NCBI RefSeq assembly: GCF_019749375.1
Contig: NZ_JACWFE010000020.1
Span: 31,609 to 95,608 of the forward strand
DNA length: 64,000 nt
From: Bacillus sp. S/N-304-OC-R1
Lineage (GTDB): Bacteria; Bacillota; Bacilli; Bacillales; Cytobacillaceae
Direction: 5' to 3'
This document shows positions 25,151 through 34,521 of the stretch, piece after piece. Made by a program: the position numbers and the translations under genes. The notes beneath the pieces are model-generated. The model did not search any database and was not told the origin of the DNA. It was given only the letters and a program-made list of their open reading frames with translations. Each line of letters starts with the position of its first letter. The stretch's first letter is position 1.

Positions 25151-26437
25151 TTGATCAAACAATTTAATCAGTGGTTTCATCTTCAGGAAGAAGGTACAAG
25201 TATCCGTACGGAGATGATGGCAGGCCTCACTTCGTTTATCACAGTTGCCTATATCATAGTAGTAAATGGAGCGATTTTACATTTGGCAGGCATGCCGTAT
25301 GAAGCTGTGACTCTTGCAACAGTCATTTGTTCCTTTTTAGGATGCATGCTTTTAGCCTTTTGGGCAAACTCGCCTCTTATTATCGTTCCAGGGATGGGGG
25401 ACAATGCGTTTTTTGTTTTTACCCTCGTGTTATCATTTGGACTTTCATGGCAGCAGGCCCTTGCCGTTGTTCTGATAGCTGGCATCGTGTTTGCGATAAC
25501 AGCTGTTACGAAAGTGGCTGTTTATTTATCTACCTCTATTCCGACAACGATGATACATGCTATGACAGCTGGTATTGGTTTATTTATTGCTTTTTTAGGC
25601 TTGAAGAATGGAGGAGTTATTGTCGCGAGTGAAGGAACCTTTGTGACACTTGCGAAAATCACCGACCCTTACGCATTGACTACCTTATTGACTTTGATCA
25701 TTTTAGTGCCATTGTTTCAGAAGAATATCAAGGGGAACTTTTTAATAGGAATCTTGATCGGTACCCTTATTGGGGCTTTGTTTGGGATTGTCGACTTTTC
25801 GAAATTAAAGGACTTTCATTTTTCGTTTAGTGGGTATGGGGAGATTTTCTTAGCAGCTGACTTTAGTAAGCTCGGGACGTTTCACTTTTGGACAGCCGTA
25901 TTTTCGCTCTCGATGGTCATCATTTTTCAAAATATGGGTGCACAGTTAGGTATGCTTCCAGATAAAGCGAAATTTCGAAAGTCCTTTCAAGCTTTATCAT
26001 TCTCGATTATGGGGGCAGGTCTGTTTGGATCAAGTCCAACGACAACTGCTGCTGAGGCTGCTACTGGGATTGCTGCTGGCGGCAGAACGGGTTTAACTGC
26101 ATTTACAACAGGGATTCTTTTTATTCCAGCCTTATTCCTGACTCCGCTATTTAAAATTATACCTAATAGCGCGATTGCTCCCGTATTAATTATTGTAGGC
26201 TGTTTAATGGTGCAATCGATAAAAGAGATACCATTTAATGATTTTACAGAGGCTTTTCCAGCTTATTTGATGCTTGCGATCATGCCGCTATCCTTTAATA
26301 TTGCCAATGGCATTGCTTTCGGTTTTATCGCTTATCCGATTCTGAAATGGGCAACTGGAAGATTAAAGGAAGTAACAGTGACTATGTATGTGATTGCGAT
26401 TTTCTTTCTTTTATACTTTATATTAGGTGCTTTTTAA
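25151..26437 (+). CDS. AzgA-type purine base permease (PbuG/PbuO relative)
   Basis: The protein of about 428 residues is an NCS2-fold permease of the AzgA branch. It opens with EEGTSIRTEMMAGLTSFITVAY, has IIVPGMGDNAFF in helix 3 (PbuG has APGMGLNAFF) and FGSSPTTTAAEAATGIAAGGRTG in helix 10, where substrate-contacting residues lie. It likely imports hypoxanthine, guanine or adenine, which fits its place after the nucleoside importer. I saw no purine riboswitch upstream. AAAGAGGTGA lies 8 bases before a TTG at 25151, which I prefer; a GTG at 25139 overlaps that ribosome site. Confidence 0.85.
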   Translation: MIKQFNQWFHLQEEGTSIRTEMMAGLTSFITVAYIIVVNGAILHLAGMPYEAVTLATVICSFLGCMLLAFWANSPLIIVPGMGDNAFFVFTLVLSFGLSWQQALAVVLIAGIVFAITAVTKVAVYLSTSIPTTMIHAMTAGIGLFIAFLGLKNGGVIVASEGTFVTLAKITDPYALTTLLTLIILVPLFQKNIKGNFLIGILIGTLIGALFGIVDFSKLKDFHFSFSGYGEIFLAADFSKLGTFHFWTAVFSLSMVIIFQNMGAQLGMLPDKAKFRKSFQALSFSIMGAGLFGSSPTTTAAEAATGIAAGGRTGLTAFTTGILFIPALFLTPLFKIIPNSAIAPVLIIVGCLMVQSIKEIPFNDFTEAFPAYLMLAIMPLSFNIANGIAFGFIAYPILKWATGRLKEVTVTMYVIAIFFLLYFILGAF

Positions 26438-26563
26438 TGGCGATTGGAATGGATCCAATCGCCTTTTCCGATAAGATTTTCTTATAGATCTCTATTATAA
26501 CTGCCGAATTTCCATTATCTTCTTGCTGATCTATAATGAAGGGAGTGGAAGGTGGTCATCGGA

Positions 26564-27298
26564 ATGGAATATATCGTACTCTTTTTTATCGGGATCTGTG
26601 CAACGACGCTTGGCACACTTGCTGGAGGAGGCGGACTTATTAGCCTGCCAGCTATGCTATTAATGGGGGTTCCGGTTCATTCTGCGATTGGTGCTAATAA
26701 AGTGTCGAATAGCTTTAGCTCATTCTCTAGCTTCTTTCATCTTTACAAGAGAAAGCAAGTTTCAATGAAGAAATCAATTTGGATGATACCGGTCAGTTTG
26801 GCAGGAGGAATAAGCGGCGGCCTCATCGCATCAAGGCTATCAGAGGCCAATATGTATATAATAGCTATCATCCTGCTTATTTTTGCTTTTATTACGTCCT
26901 TTATTAAAAAGGGGGATTTTACTGGTGAAGAGTCATTTGTTTTAAATAAAAAAAGCATTCCGGGCCTTTACGGAATTGGTCTTTATGATGGCCTTTTTGG
27001 TCCTGGTTCTGGAACGTTAATGCTCTATTTGTTCGGATATTTAAATGTGGCGTATATACAAGCTGTAGCGTTGGTGCGTCTTGCTACTTTTTCAAGCTGT
27101 CTAGGTGCATCGATTTCCTATATTGCCAGCGGTAAAGTCATTTGGCCATTAACCCTTGTACTCTTGCTAGGGTCATTAACGGGTGCCCAAATAGGCGTAC
27201 GGATTGCTCAGAAATTAAAACCCCATCAGATTAAGCCTATTCTTCGTGTTGTTACTGTGGCATTAATTATTCAAATATTTGTTGAGAATTTTCGCTAA
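26564..27298 (+). CDS. TauE/SafE (TSUP) family membrane protein
   Basis: This 244-residue protein has about 7-8 membrane helices arranged as two repeats, each marked by a Gly/Pro-rich entrance: LAGGGGLISLPAML near residue 20 and YDGLFGPGSGTLM in the second half. TSUP members move sulfite, sulfoacetate or other anions, and the substrate here is unknown. The ATG at 26564 follows GGAAGGTGG; a GTG at 26552 is less well placed. It is a single-gene unit, convergent with dapA. Confidence 0.85.
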   Translation: MEYIVLFFIGICATTLGTLAGGGGLISLPAMLLMGVPVHSAIGANKVSNSFSSFSSFFHLYKRKQVSMKKSIWMIPVSLAGGISGGLIASRLSEANMYIIAIILLIFAFITSFIKKGDFTGEESFVLNKKSIPGLYGIGLYDGLFGPGSGTLMLYLFGYLNVAYIQAVALVRLATFSSCLGASISYIASGKVIWPLTLVLLLGSLTGAQIGVRIAQKLKPHQIKPILRVVTVALIIQIFVENFR

Positions 27299-27301
27299 TA
27301 T

Positions 27302-27335
27302 AGAAAGCACACCCCTCTAGGGATGTGCTTTCTTT
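27302..27335. terminator. Bidirectional terminator between the TSUP gene and dapA
   Basis: AGAAAGCACACCCC and GGGATGTGCTTTCT pair with one mismatch around a four-base loop and serve both convergent genes. Confidence 0.85.
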
Positions 27336-27339
27336 CAAA

Positions 27340-28227
27340 TTATCCACAATTCACAGGATGTACTGTTTTTATTACGTCTTGCAATGCGTTAATTTCATCA
27401 TTATTTAAAGGAACTAATGGAAGACGGACTCCGCCAACATGGATGCCTTGTAAATTAAGGGCTGCTTTCACCGGTGTTGGATTAGGGGATGTGAATAAAG
27501 CCTTCATGATTGGAAGCAGCTGACGATGTGCGGCTGCTGCAGCTTGGAGCTCACCTTTTTTAAAGTTGTTAATCATTTCTTGCATTTCATTGCCGATGAT
27601 ATGGGAAGCAACTGAAATAATTCCTGTTCCGCCAATGGCTAACACCGGTAAGGTTAAGCCGTCGTCTCCGCTGTACAGTGAGAAATTTTCCGGTGTTCCA
27701 CTAATAATTTGTGCCATTGCATCTAAGTCTCCACTAGCTTCCTTAATGGCTACAATATTTTCAATCTCAGATAATCTAACGACAGTTTCAACTGCCATAT
27801 TTACCGCGCTGCGGCCTGGAATATTATAAAGCATAACAGGTAAGGAAGTGGATTCAGCGATTGCTTTAAAATGCTGATACATGCCCTCCTGAGATGGCTT
27901 GTTATAGTATGGAGTTACAAGCATAATGCCGTCGACTCCGGCTTCTTCCGCTTTTTTAGTTAAGCTAATAGAAGCTCTTGTATTATTGGAACCTGTACCA
28001 GCAATAACCGGCACTCGTCCGCCAACAACCTCAACAACAAATTTAAATAGTGCAACTTTTTCCTCTTCTGTTAAAGTCGGCGATTCACCTGTAGTTCCTG
28101 CAACAACTAATCCATCTGAACCATTTGCAATTAAATGGTTTACTAAATGTCTTGCAGCTTCAAAATCTACCTCACCGTTATGATCGAATGGCGTCACCAT
28201 TGCCGTTAACACTTGACCGAAATTCAT
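27340..28227 (-). CDS. dapA: 4-hydroxy-tetrahydrodipicolinate synthase DapA
   Basis: This 295-residue class I aldolase condenses pyruvate with aspartate semialdehyde, the first committed step to diaminopimelate, lysine and dipicolinate. Visible sites are the GTTGESPTL carbonyl-site loop (about 44-52), the Tyr of MLYNIPGRSA (about 135) and the Schiff-base Lys of VAIKEASGD (about 163). It is a lone gene here, not in the usual asd-dapG-dapA group, and its 300-base leader carries a lysine riboswitch with a terminator. It may be a second, lysine-repressible DapA; the rest of the genome would decide. The start has an AAAGGGTGTGTAAGTT leader. Confidence 0.93.
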   Translation of the reverse strand: MNFGQVLTAMVTPFDHNGEVDFEAARHLVNHLIANGSDGLVVAGTTGESPTLTEEEKVALFKFVVEVVGGRVPVIAGTGSNNTRASISLTKKAEEAGVDGIMLVTPYYNKPSQEGMYQHFKAIAESTSLPVMLYNIPGRSAVNMAVETVVRLSEIENIVAIKEASGDLDAMAQIISGTPENFSLYSGDDGLTLPVLAIGGTGIISVASHIIGNEMQEMINNFKKGELQAAAAAHRQLLPIMKALFTSPNPTPVKAALNLQGIHVGGVRLPLVPLNNDEINALQDVIKTVHPVNCG

Positions 28228-28297
28228 AACTTACACACCCTTTTTTAATTTTTTATTTTAAAAAATAGAGGTGGCAGGGCAATTTCAAACTAAACGC

Positions 28298-28328
28298 AAA
28301 AAAGCAACAACGAGGGACTCGCTGTTGC
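28298..28328 (-). terminator. Riboswitch-controlled terminator of dapA
   Basis: Read on the minus strand, GCAACAGCGAG and CTCGTTGTTGC pair around TCC and are followed by six T. It lies between the lysine aptamer and the dapA ribosome site, as expected for the expression platform of a transcriptional OFF switch. Confidence 0.9.
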
Positions 28329-28364
28329 AGTAGAAACAATATACGAAAACAATCGTCGTTTCTT

Positions 28365-28542
28365 GTGCGATAGCCCTCCATATAGTCACCTATATGACAG
28401 TCCTGTATTTATTCAACACAGGCCCAGCTTTAAGAACATGAGATTCCTAAAACTTCGGCAAATTCCCCTTTCGACAATCATCGATGGACCTCATCATCCT
28501 CCGATTGTGTACTGATGGTTTTTGCTCCTCTATCCTCACTTC
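28365..28542 (-). promoter_or_regulatory. Lysine riboswitch (L-box) aptamer
   Basis: On the minus strand the leader contains the conserved L-box blocks in order: GTGAGGATAGAGG, AGGATGATGAGGTCC, AAAGGGGAATTTGCCGAAG, GGGCCTGTGTTGAATAAA, ACAGGACTGTCA and GGAGGGCTATCGCAC. The outer P1 stem closes through GTGAGGATAG pairing with CTATCGCAC. Lysine binding is known to favour the downstream terminator, lowering dapA expression. Confidence 0.95.
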
Positions 28543-28578
28543 AAAAAGATCTTGAAATAAGAAATATTAATTTAATCT

Positions 28579-28607
28579 AATATAACTGAAAGTTTGTTTT
28601 ATTTCAA
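28579..28607 (-). promoter_or_regulatory. Promoter of the riboswitch-dapA transcript
   Basis: On the minus strand, TTGAAA (28607-28602) and TATATT (28584-28579) are separated by 17 bases, placing the start about 30 bases above the aptamer. This is a good vegetative-type promoter. Confidence 0.65.
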
Positions 28608-28644
28608 GGCTTATTTAGAAATATATTTCCAGTAGTCTGAATTT

Positions 28645-29391
28645 CTATTTTAACACTCGATTTAAGAAGGCTTTTGTCCGATCAAATTGTGGATTTGTAA
28701 ATAATTCATCCGGGTGCCCTGATTCAGCAATTTCTCCGTTATCCATAAACAGAACTTTATTAGCGACTTCTTTCGCAAAGCCCATTTCATGTGTAACAAC
28801 AATCATCGTCATTTGTTCTTCTGCGAGATTTTTCATCACTTGAAGAACTTCTCCAGTTAATTCAGGGTCTAAGGCTGAAGTGGGCTCATCGAATAATAAA
28901 ATTTCAGGCTCCATCATTAACGCACGTGCAATTGCCACTCGTTGTTTTTGTCCGCCTGAAAGGTTTCCGGGATACACAGAGGCTTTATCGGCTAGCCCGA
29001 TTTTTTCCAATATCTCCATGCTTCGCTTTTGGAGAGTTTCGGGAGATTCCTTTTTCACCATTTTCGGTGCAATTTCTAAATTTTCTTTTACCGTTAGATG
29101 AGGGAAGAGGTTGAAGTGCTGAAATACCATCCCCATTTTAGCGGTAATACGGTTGATTTCCTGGGGTTTTGAGTAAACTCCATCTTTTACAAGGAAATCT
29201 CCATCAATACAAATGCTGCCGCCGTTGATTTCCTCAAGATGAATAAGGCTTCGAAGCATTGTGCTTTTTCCTGAACCTGATGGACCGATTACAGCGATCA
29301 CATCGTTTTTATGAACATCAAACGTAATTTGTTTTAGCACGTTTAGATTTCCGAATGATTTTTTTAGGTTAGAGACTTCTATGATAGCCAT
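28645..29391 (-). CDS. Polar amino-acid ABC importer, ATP-binding protein
   Basis: This 248-residue ABC ATPase has Walker A GPSGSGKS (about 34-41), a [16 protein letters not shown]-loop, the [15 protein letters not shown] signature and [13 protein letters not shown]. These are the hallmarks of the glutamine/histidine/cystine (PAAT) class. It is the last gene of a three-gene minus-strand operon (lipoprotein, permease, ATPase). The ATG at 29391 follows AAGGATTGATATCG; a TTG three codons upstream is less likely. The substrate is not determined. The nearby lysine riboswitch belongs to dapA, not to this operon. Confidence 0.92.
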   Translation of the reverse strand: MAIIEVSNLKKSFGNLNVLKQITFDVHKNDVIAVIGPSGSGKSTMLRSLIHLEEINGGSICIDGDFLVKDGVYSKPQEINRITAKMGMVFQHFNLFPHLTVKENLEIAPKMVKKESPETLQKRSMEILEKIGLADKASVYPGNLSGGQKQRVAIARALMMEPEILLFDEPTSALDPELTGEVLQVMKNLAEEQMTMIVVTHEMGFAKEVANKVLFMDNGEIAESGHPDELFTNPQFDRTKAFLNRVLK

Positions 29392-29405
29392 CGATATCAA
29401 TCCTT

Positions 29406-30059
29406 CTATTCAAATTTATAGCGTCGCTCGAGCCATTTAAAAAATAATGTTAATACAAGTGTAATCAACAGATAAATAACTCCCGCAAGGAAAAACGGCA
29501 CGATGGTGAAGTCACGGTTGACGGCTGTCTGAGCGAAGTGAAGCAGCTCCGGAACAGCGACAGCATAGAGCAGTGCGGTATCTTTTACAAGCGTGACAGA
29601 TTCATTCGAAACCGCCGGTAAAGCAATACGGAACATTTGCGGCAAGATAATTCGTGTCGTTGTCTGCCATTTATTCAATCCAAGAACCTGTGAAGCCTCG
29701 TACTGCCCCTTGTCAATCGCTAAAAGTCCGCCACGGAATATTTCAGCAAAATAAGCAGCGTAGTTCAAAATAAATCCTAAGCATGCCGCAACAAAACGAT
29801 CTAACACTAGATATTCTCCGATGACAGGGATTAATGGCAAGCCGAAGCAGATAAACAATAGCTGCAGCAATAGAGGGGTTCCACGCATCACATAAATATA
29901 AACCTGTGCAAGCCAAGATATCGGTTTTATACTGCTTTTTACAGCTAGTGTAAGTAGAAATCCTAAAGGAATAGATACGATAATTGCAATAATAAATAAT
30001 AGAATAGTCATCTGAGCCCCTTCAAGCATGGGCTTAAGGATGGTTAGGATATAGTCCAT
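29406..30059 (-). CDS. Polar amino-acid ABC importer, permease
   Basis: This 217-residue His/Glu/Gln/Arg-type permease has five predicted membrane helices. The [20 protein letters not shown] region and the EAA coupling loop ([20 protein letters not shown], mid-protein) are typical. It forms the channel for the lipoprotein upstream and the ATPase downstream. The ATG at 30059 follows GGAGGAATACTAT. An imperfect stem-loop between the lipoprotein gene and this gene may set their relative levels. Confidence 0.92.
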   Translation of the reverse strand: MDYILTILKPMLEGAQMTILLFIIAIIVSIPLGFLLTLAVKSSIKPISWLAQVYIYVMRGTPLLLQLLFICFGLPLIPVIGEYLVLDRFVAACLGFILNYAAYFAEIFRGGLLAIDKGQYEASQVLGLNKWQTTTRIILPQMFRIALPAVSNESVTLVKDTALLYAVAVPELLHFAQTAVNRDFTIVPFFLAGVIYLLITLVLTLFFKWLERRYKFE

Positions 30060-30079
30060 ATAGTATTCCTCCAAAAACA

Positions 30080-30108
30080 AAACAGGCTTTCCTAGGGAAA
30101 CCCTGTTT
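30080..30108 (-). other. Intercistronic stem-loop in the amino-acid importer operon
   Basis: On the minus strand AAACAGGG and CCTGTTT pair with further inner pairing (TTTCC with GGAAA) and are followed by TGTTTTTGG. It may be a weak terminator or an mRNA-stabilising hairpin that favours expression of the binding protein, a common arrangement in such operons. Confidence 0.5.
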
Positions 30109-30129
30109 GCTTCATTTTTGTTTCTCCAA

Positions 30130-30906
30130 TTAATTTAAAACTTTGTTTTCACCAAACCACTTTTCAGAGATTTTAGCAGCTGTTCCATCTTTGCTTAACT
30201 CATCGAGAGCTTTTTGCAGGTCGTTCAATAATTGGTCGTTTCCTTTTTTCACACCGATTCCATATTCTTCTGGTGCAAGTGTTTCATCAAGAAGCTTATA
30301 GGTTCCTTCTTCTTGAGACATATAGTAGTTAATAACAACTTCATCAATAATAACGGCATCTACGCGGCCGGCTTTTAAGTCGCTAAGTGCAAGTACGTTA
30401 TCTGCATATTCTGAAACTGATTTGATTTTGTCTTTAAGCGGGCTAGCATCTAGTGCATCAGATGCAGATGATAGACCTTGAAGGCCAATTACTTTGCCTG
30501 TTAAATCATCAAGAGATTTGATATTAGAATCCGATTTAGTAACGATCACCTGTGCGTTTGCTAAGTATGGCTTTGTGAAAAGTACCATTTTTTTACGCTT
30601 ATCAGTAATGGTATACCCATTCCAGATAAGGTCAATTCGTCCGCTGCTCAATTCTGATTCTTTTGTTTTCCAATCGATTGGCTGGAACTTAGGTGTTTTC
30701 CCCATTTTTTCAACAGCTGCTTTTGCGTAGTCAATATCAAACCCAACAAGATTATTATCCTTATCTCGAAAGCCTAATGGAGCAAATTTATCATCAACGC
30801 CAATAATTATTTCATTATCTTTATCTTTTGCACCGTTTGAAGAACATCCAGTTAATATAGCAAAAACTGTTAAGAACGCTAGAATAATAGCTGTATATCG
30901 TTTCAT
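30130..30906 (-). CDS. Polar amino-acid-binding lipoprotein
   Basis: This 258-residue periplasmic-type binding protein has a signal peptide ending in the lipobox LTGC, with Cys at about residue 21 as the lipid anchor. The mature domain has GVDDKFAPLGFRDKDNNLVG, WKTKESELSSGRIDLIWNG and KSLDDLTGKVIGLQ-type segments of the family 3 (PF00497) receptors. It delivers an amino acid, identity unknown, to the permease and ATPase encoded just downstream. A 20-base inverted repeat (30952-30971) lies upstream and may be its operator. Confidence 0.92.
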   Translation of the reverse strand: MKRYTAIILAFLTVFAILTGCSSNGAKDKDNEIIIGVDDKFAPLGFRDKDNNLVGFDIDYAKAAVEKMGKTPKFQPIDWKTKESELSSGRIDLIWNGYTITDKRKKMVLFTKPYLANAQVIVTKSDSNIKSLDDLTGKVIGLQGLSSASDALDASPLKDKIKSVSEYADNVLALSDLKAGRVDAVIIDEVVINYYMSQEEGTYKLLDETLAPEEYGIGVKKGNDQLLNDLQKALDELSKDGTAAKISEKWFGENKVLN

Positions 30907-30951
30907 CAGAAGTAATCTCCTTTTGTTAAAATCCTTTAGTGCGTTACCATA

Positions 30952-30971
30952 TTATCATGATAGCATGATAA
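30952..30971. promoter_or_regulatory. Inverted repeat upstream of the amino-acid importer operon
   Basis: TTATCATG, ATAG, CATGATAA: perfect 8-base arms with a 4-base spacer, about 45 bases above the start codon. A related palindrome, TTATCATGATGATAA, lies before the MHS transporter at 34522-34536. Confidence 0.5.
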
Positions 30972-31059
30972 AACAGAAAAAGTAAATAGAAATATTAGGA
31001 GATTTTATTCTAGTAGAAAAGTATTTTAGTGTGTGATTCTCGTTTTAGGGCAAAAGAAA

Positions 31060-31081
31060 AGAGGAAGCCGAAGCCTCCTCT
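31060..31081 (-). terminator. Terminator after the YfcC-M20 operon
   Basis: On the minus strand AGAGGAGGC and GCTTCCTCT pair (one wobble) around TTCG and are followed by TTTTCTTTT. Confidence 0.85.
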
Positions 31082-31086
31082 ATGTA

Positions 31087-32244
31087 TTAAGCATTTAAAG
31101 CCAATTGCAGCACTGTTTCGATGCCTGCAGGAATGGCTGCTTCATCGATATCAAATTTTGGATGATGGTGAGGGTATGCGCTTTTCTCGCTTTTCATGCC
31201 GATATTCACAAAGCATCCTAGTTTTTCTTTTAGATAGAAGGAGTAATCTTCCGCGCCTAATACAGGTTCAATTGCCAAGAAGGCATCCTCGCCAAATGTT
31301 TTTTCAATAATACCTTTCGCATATTCGCATGCTTCCGGATGATTGTAAAGGGGTGGAGTTCCTTCAATAAAGTTGTAATGACCTTTAGCTCCAAAGCTTG
31401 CACAAATAGACTCAGTTAGTCCAGCAGTCTTTTTGTGCATGAGTTCTGCTCCTTCAAAGGTTAGAGCACGAATTGTTCCCTGCATTGTGACTTTATCAGG
31501 AATGACATTATAGGAATTGCCTGCCTGCAAGCCTCCAAATGAAATGACGCCTGCGTGTAAAGGATTTAAGTTACGGCTTACGATCGACTGAAATGCTTGG
31601 ATAAGGTGAGTCGCAATATAAATCGGATCCACGGTTTCATGTGGACTGCCGCCATGTCCGCCTGTTCCTTCAATGACAATGTCGAAGTCATCACTAGATG
31701 CCATGGCATAGCCAGTGGCAAAGCCAATTTTTCCAAGAGGCACGCTGGACATATAATGAATGCCATAGATTTCGTCTACGCCGTTTAATACACCTTCTGT
31801 TACGAGCTGCTTAGCACCGCTCGGAGATGCTTCCTCAGAGCTTTGAAAAATAAAGACAATATTATTCTTCACTAATTGAGGGTTACTACTCATCCATTTT
31901 GCAACAGCAAGAAGGGTAGCTGTATGACCATCATGGCCACAGCCGTGCATGACACCAGGAACCTTTGAAATATAAGGCTTGTCTCCTTCTTCATGAAGAG
32001 GGAGAGCATCCATATCCGCTCTAAGTGCGATTGTTTTCTTTCCTTCTGTTCCTTTAAAATAGCCGACCACATTTGGAGCTGAAAAGCGATCATCAACAGA
32101 AATTCCGAACTCGGCTAATCTTTCTTTTACATAGGCAGCTGTGTTATATTCCTGTCCTGAAAGCTCGGGGTTCATATGAAAATGTCTGCGAACTTCAATC
32201 GCCCAGTTAGATAGGGCTGAATCTACTAATTTTGTCTGAAGCAT
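31087..32244 (-). CDS. M20D-family amidohydrolase
   Basis: The 385-residue protein is an M20 metallo-hydrolase with RADMDALPL (about 75), HGCGHDGHTA (about 99-108), the catalytic QSSEEASPSGA (about 134) and the C-terminal HHHPKFDIDE. It resembles aminobenzoyl-glutamate/N-acyl-amino-acid hydrolases. It follows a YfcC-type carrier by 36 bases, so the two probably import and then hydrolyse an acylated or peptide-like compound (inference from context). It is only a distant relative of the other M20 protein at 7.7 kb. The start has the GGAGGTAATTTC ribosome site. Confidence 0.88.
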   Translation of the reverse strand: MLQTKLVDSALSNWAIEVRRHFHMNPELSGQEYNTAAYVKERLAEFGISVDDRFSAPNVVGYFKGTEGKKTIALRADMDALPLHEEGDKPYISKVPGVMHGCGHDGHTATLLAVAKWMSSNPQLVKNNIVFIFQSSEEASPSGAKQLVTEGVLNGVDEIYGIHYMSSVPLGKIGFATGYAMASSDDFDIVIEGTGGHGGSPHETVDPIYIATHLIQAFQSIVSRNLNPLHAGVISFGGLQAGNSYNVIPDKVTMQGTIRALTFEGAELMHKKTAGLTESICASFGAKGHYNFIEGTPPLYNHPEACEYAKGIIEKTFGEDAFLAIEPVLGAEDYSFYLKEKLGCFVNIGMKSEKSAYPHHHPKFDIDEAAIPAGIETVLQLALNA

Positions 32245-32280
32245 GAAATTACCTCCATATCGTTTATTAGAAAAACGGTC

Positions 32281-33678
32281 TTAAAAAGGACCGTAGTGAA
32301 TCGCATGTGCAATGAGAAGGAAGACAATGGCTAATCCCACTTCAATGAAAATGAATGGAAGCACCCATCTTACCCATTTTGTATAAGGAATCCCAGCCAT
32401 AGCTAATCCGGCAATTAACACACCGGCTGTTGGGAAAATAGAGTTGGAAATACCGTCTCCAAGCTGAAATGCAAGAACAGCTGTCTGTCTCGTTACACCT
32501 ACTAGGTCTGACAATGGAGCCATAATCGGCATTGTAAGGGCCGCCTGTCCGCTTCCTGATGGAACGAGGAAATTAAGAAACAGCTGTACAAAAAACATGC
32601 CGACTGCATTTAATGCAGGTGAAAGATGGCTAAGTAAGGAAGAAGAGTAGTAGAGAACAGAGTCCATTAGCTTCCCGTCCTGAAATACAACTAGAATGGC
32701 TTGTGCAAACCCGATAATGATGGCACCGCCAACTACTTCCGTAACCCCGCTCATAAAGCTGTCCGCAATTTTATTCGGACTTAGCTTGCCGATGATTCCA
32801 ATAATAACACCAAATAATAGAAACAATGCGCCGATTTCAGTAATGTACCAGCCAAATTTTAAAACACCAATGATGAGAACGACAAAATTGATTAGAAATG
32901 CTACTAACACCCATTTATGGCGGGTTTCCAGTTTAGCTTCCTGTGTATTTGTGTTCTCTTTTCCATCATAGAAGTTTCCTAGAAATCGAAGCTCTGGATT
33001 TTTATTGATTTTTTTAGCGTACCGATATATATAGATGACCCCAGCAAGGTAGAATGTGGCTAAAAGGACGAGACGAAGCCCAATTCCTGAGAAAGTAGGC
33101 AATTCAGCGATGCTTTGGGCAACCCCGATATTAAACGGATTCATAACAGCACTCATGAAACCAATATTAGCTCCTAGAGAAACAATGGCAAATCCGACAA
33201 TAGCATCGAATCCTAGAGCAACGGCTAACGGAGTAATAATCGCAATGTAAATGACCGTTTCCTCCGCCATCCCCATTAACGTTCCGCCAACTGCAAAAAA
33301 TAGCATAATCACAGGAATAAGCAATAATTCTCTATTTGCTAGTTTATTAGAAATCGTCACGATTAAGGCATCGAGGGCCCCAGTCGCTTTCAAAATACCA
33401 AATGCACCACCAACTAGTAAAACGAAGAAAATGATGCCTGCTCCTTGAACCATGCCTGTATGAATACTTGTAAAAATTTTAAAAAATCCAACAGGGGATT
33501 GCTCCGTTAAATGAAAAGAATCTGGTACGACAATCGTTCTCCCAGCTTCTTCTATTCTATCATATTCACCTGCTGGCAAAATATAGGTCAGAATAGTAGA
33601 AATAACAATGACAAAGAAAATAAGGACAAAAGCATTGATGTTGATGCCTTTTTGATCTTGTTGTATTGGTTTGCCCAT
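32281..33678 (-). CDS. YfcC-family (DcuC-like) membrane carrier
   Basis: This 465-residue protein has about 11-13 membrane segments. It belongs to the YfcC/C4-dicarboxylate anaerobic carrier family within the ion-transporter superfamily: the TYILPAGEYDR opening, the GMAEETVIYIAIITPL segment and the re-entrant FLVPSGSGQAALTMPIMAPL motif are typical. Members are annotated as arginine/ornithine, peptide or dicarboxylate carriers without firm evidence. Its partner M20 hydrolase suggests an amide-bonded substrate. The 33679-33977 gap upstream is AT-rich promoter sequence with a terminator for the VOC gene and nothing else I can identify. Confidence 0.82.
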   Translation of the reverse strand: MGKPIQQDQKGININAFVLIFFVIVISTILTYILPAGEYDRIEEAGRTIVVPDSFHLTEQSPVGFFKIFTSIHTGMVQGAGIIFFVLLVGGAFGILKATGALDALIVTISNKLANRELLLIPVIMLFFAVGGTLMGMAEETVIYIAIITPLAVALGFDAIVGFAIVSLGANIGFMSAVMNPFNIGVAQSIAELPTFSGIGLRLVLLATFYLAGVIYIYRYAKKINKNPELRFLGNFYDGKENTNTQEAKLETRHKWVLVAFLINFVVLIIGVLKFGWYITEIGALFLLFGVIIGIIGKLSPNKIADSFMSGVTEVVGGAIIIGFAQAILVVFQDGKLMDSVLYYSSSLLSHLSPALNAVGMFFVQLFLNFLVPSGSGQAALTMPIMAPLSDLVGVTRQTAVLAFQLGDGISNSIFPTAGVLIAGLAMAGIPYTKWVRWVLPFIFIEVGLAIVFLLIAHAIHYGPF

Positions 33679-33928
33679 TTTAAAGCTCCTTTATATAATG
33701 AATTGGTTTTTAGTAATGAATTTTTATGCGTTTAATTGTAATGTTTATTCAGTTATTTTGCAATAATAATTTAGGGGTTTTTTGTTTGTATTTATTTGGA
33801 AGGTTAATGAAAGTGCTTGCAAATAGAATGGCTGGTTTGACTTTCACTATTTTTATGTAAAAATGCAGTTATTTCAAGATAATAATAGGTAGGCGAATGA
33901 GCTTTGGGTGAAACGGTTTTCGGCATAA

Positions 33929-33960
33929 TAAAAACACACTGCAAAAAAGTGTGTTTTTAT
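33929..33960 (-). terminator. Terminator after the VOC-family gene
   Basis: AAAAACACACT and AGTGTGTTTTT are complementary arms around a six- to seven-base loop, with A and T runs suited to leftward transcription. Confidence 0.8.
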
Positions 33961-33977
33961 GAAAGGGTATTTTTATA

Positions 33978-34346
33978 TTAGGAGGAAAGCTCACTCATTA
34001 ATGCGTGTGTGTTGCCCTCTTGATCTTGGAAAAAGGCCATCCATGTTTCTGTTTCGCCCACTTTTGCTATGAAATGAGGTTCGTCGATAAATGACACTCC
34101 TTTTTTCTTTAACTCTTCATAGGTCTCATGAATGTGTTCAACTTGATAATATATAATTGAGCTCGAATGCGCAAACTCGTCTTTTTCAGGAGGACTTAAA
34201 AGCAGACGCAGCCCATTGCAGTCGAAAAAGGCTAAATTACCAGCTTGAAAAAGAAGATCAAGCCCTAAAATATCTCTATAAAAACAAATTGCCCTGTCTA
34301 AGTCCTTTACTGGTACCCCAACTTGTCCAACTTTTTGAATTCTCAT
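33978..34346 (-). CDS. VOC-superfamily (glyoxalase-like) protein
   Basis: This 122-residue single-domain protein has the beta-alpha-beta-beta-beta modules of the vicinal oxygen chelate fold. It opens QVGVPVKDLDRAICFYRDIL; the second module holds QVEHIHETYEELKKKGV and ends FFQDQEGNTHALMSE, where the Glu is a probable metal ligand. Function could be lyase, isomerase or antibiotic resistance; none can be assigned. It stands alone between two terminated units. Confidence 0.82.
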   Translation of the reverse strand: MRIQKVGQVGVPVKDLDRAICFYRDILGLDLLFQAGNLAFFDCNGLRLLLSPPEKDEFAHSSSIIYYQVEHIHETYEELKKKGVSFIDEPHFIAKVGETETWMAFFQDQEGNTHALMSELSS

Positions 34347-34521
34347 ATCAAAACTCCCCTATATAACGATTTTTATCATACGAAAATTATAGCAATTTCA
34401 GCATGTAATAACCATTTTATTTCTAAATATTCTAAATAGTAGTTTTGAATTCTTTGCAAGCTTAATAGTTTGATATATAAAACTAATTAATTTACTATAT
34501 TGTAAAATTTTGTCTAAGTCG

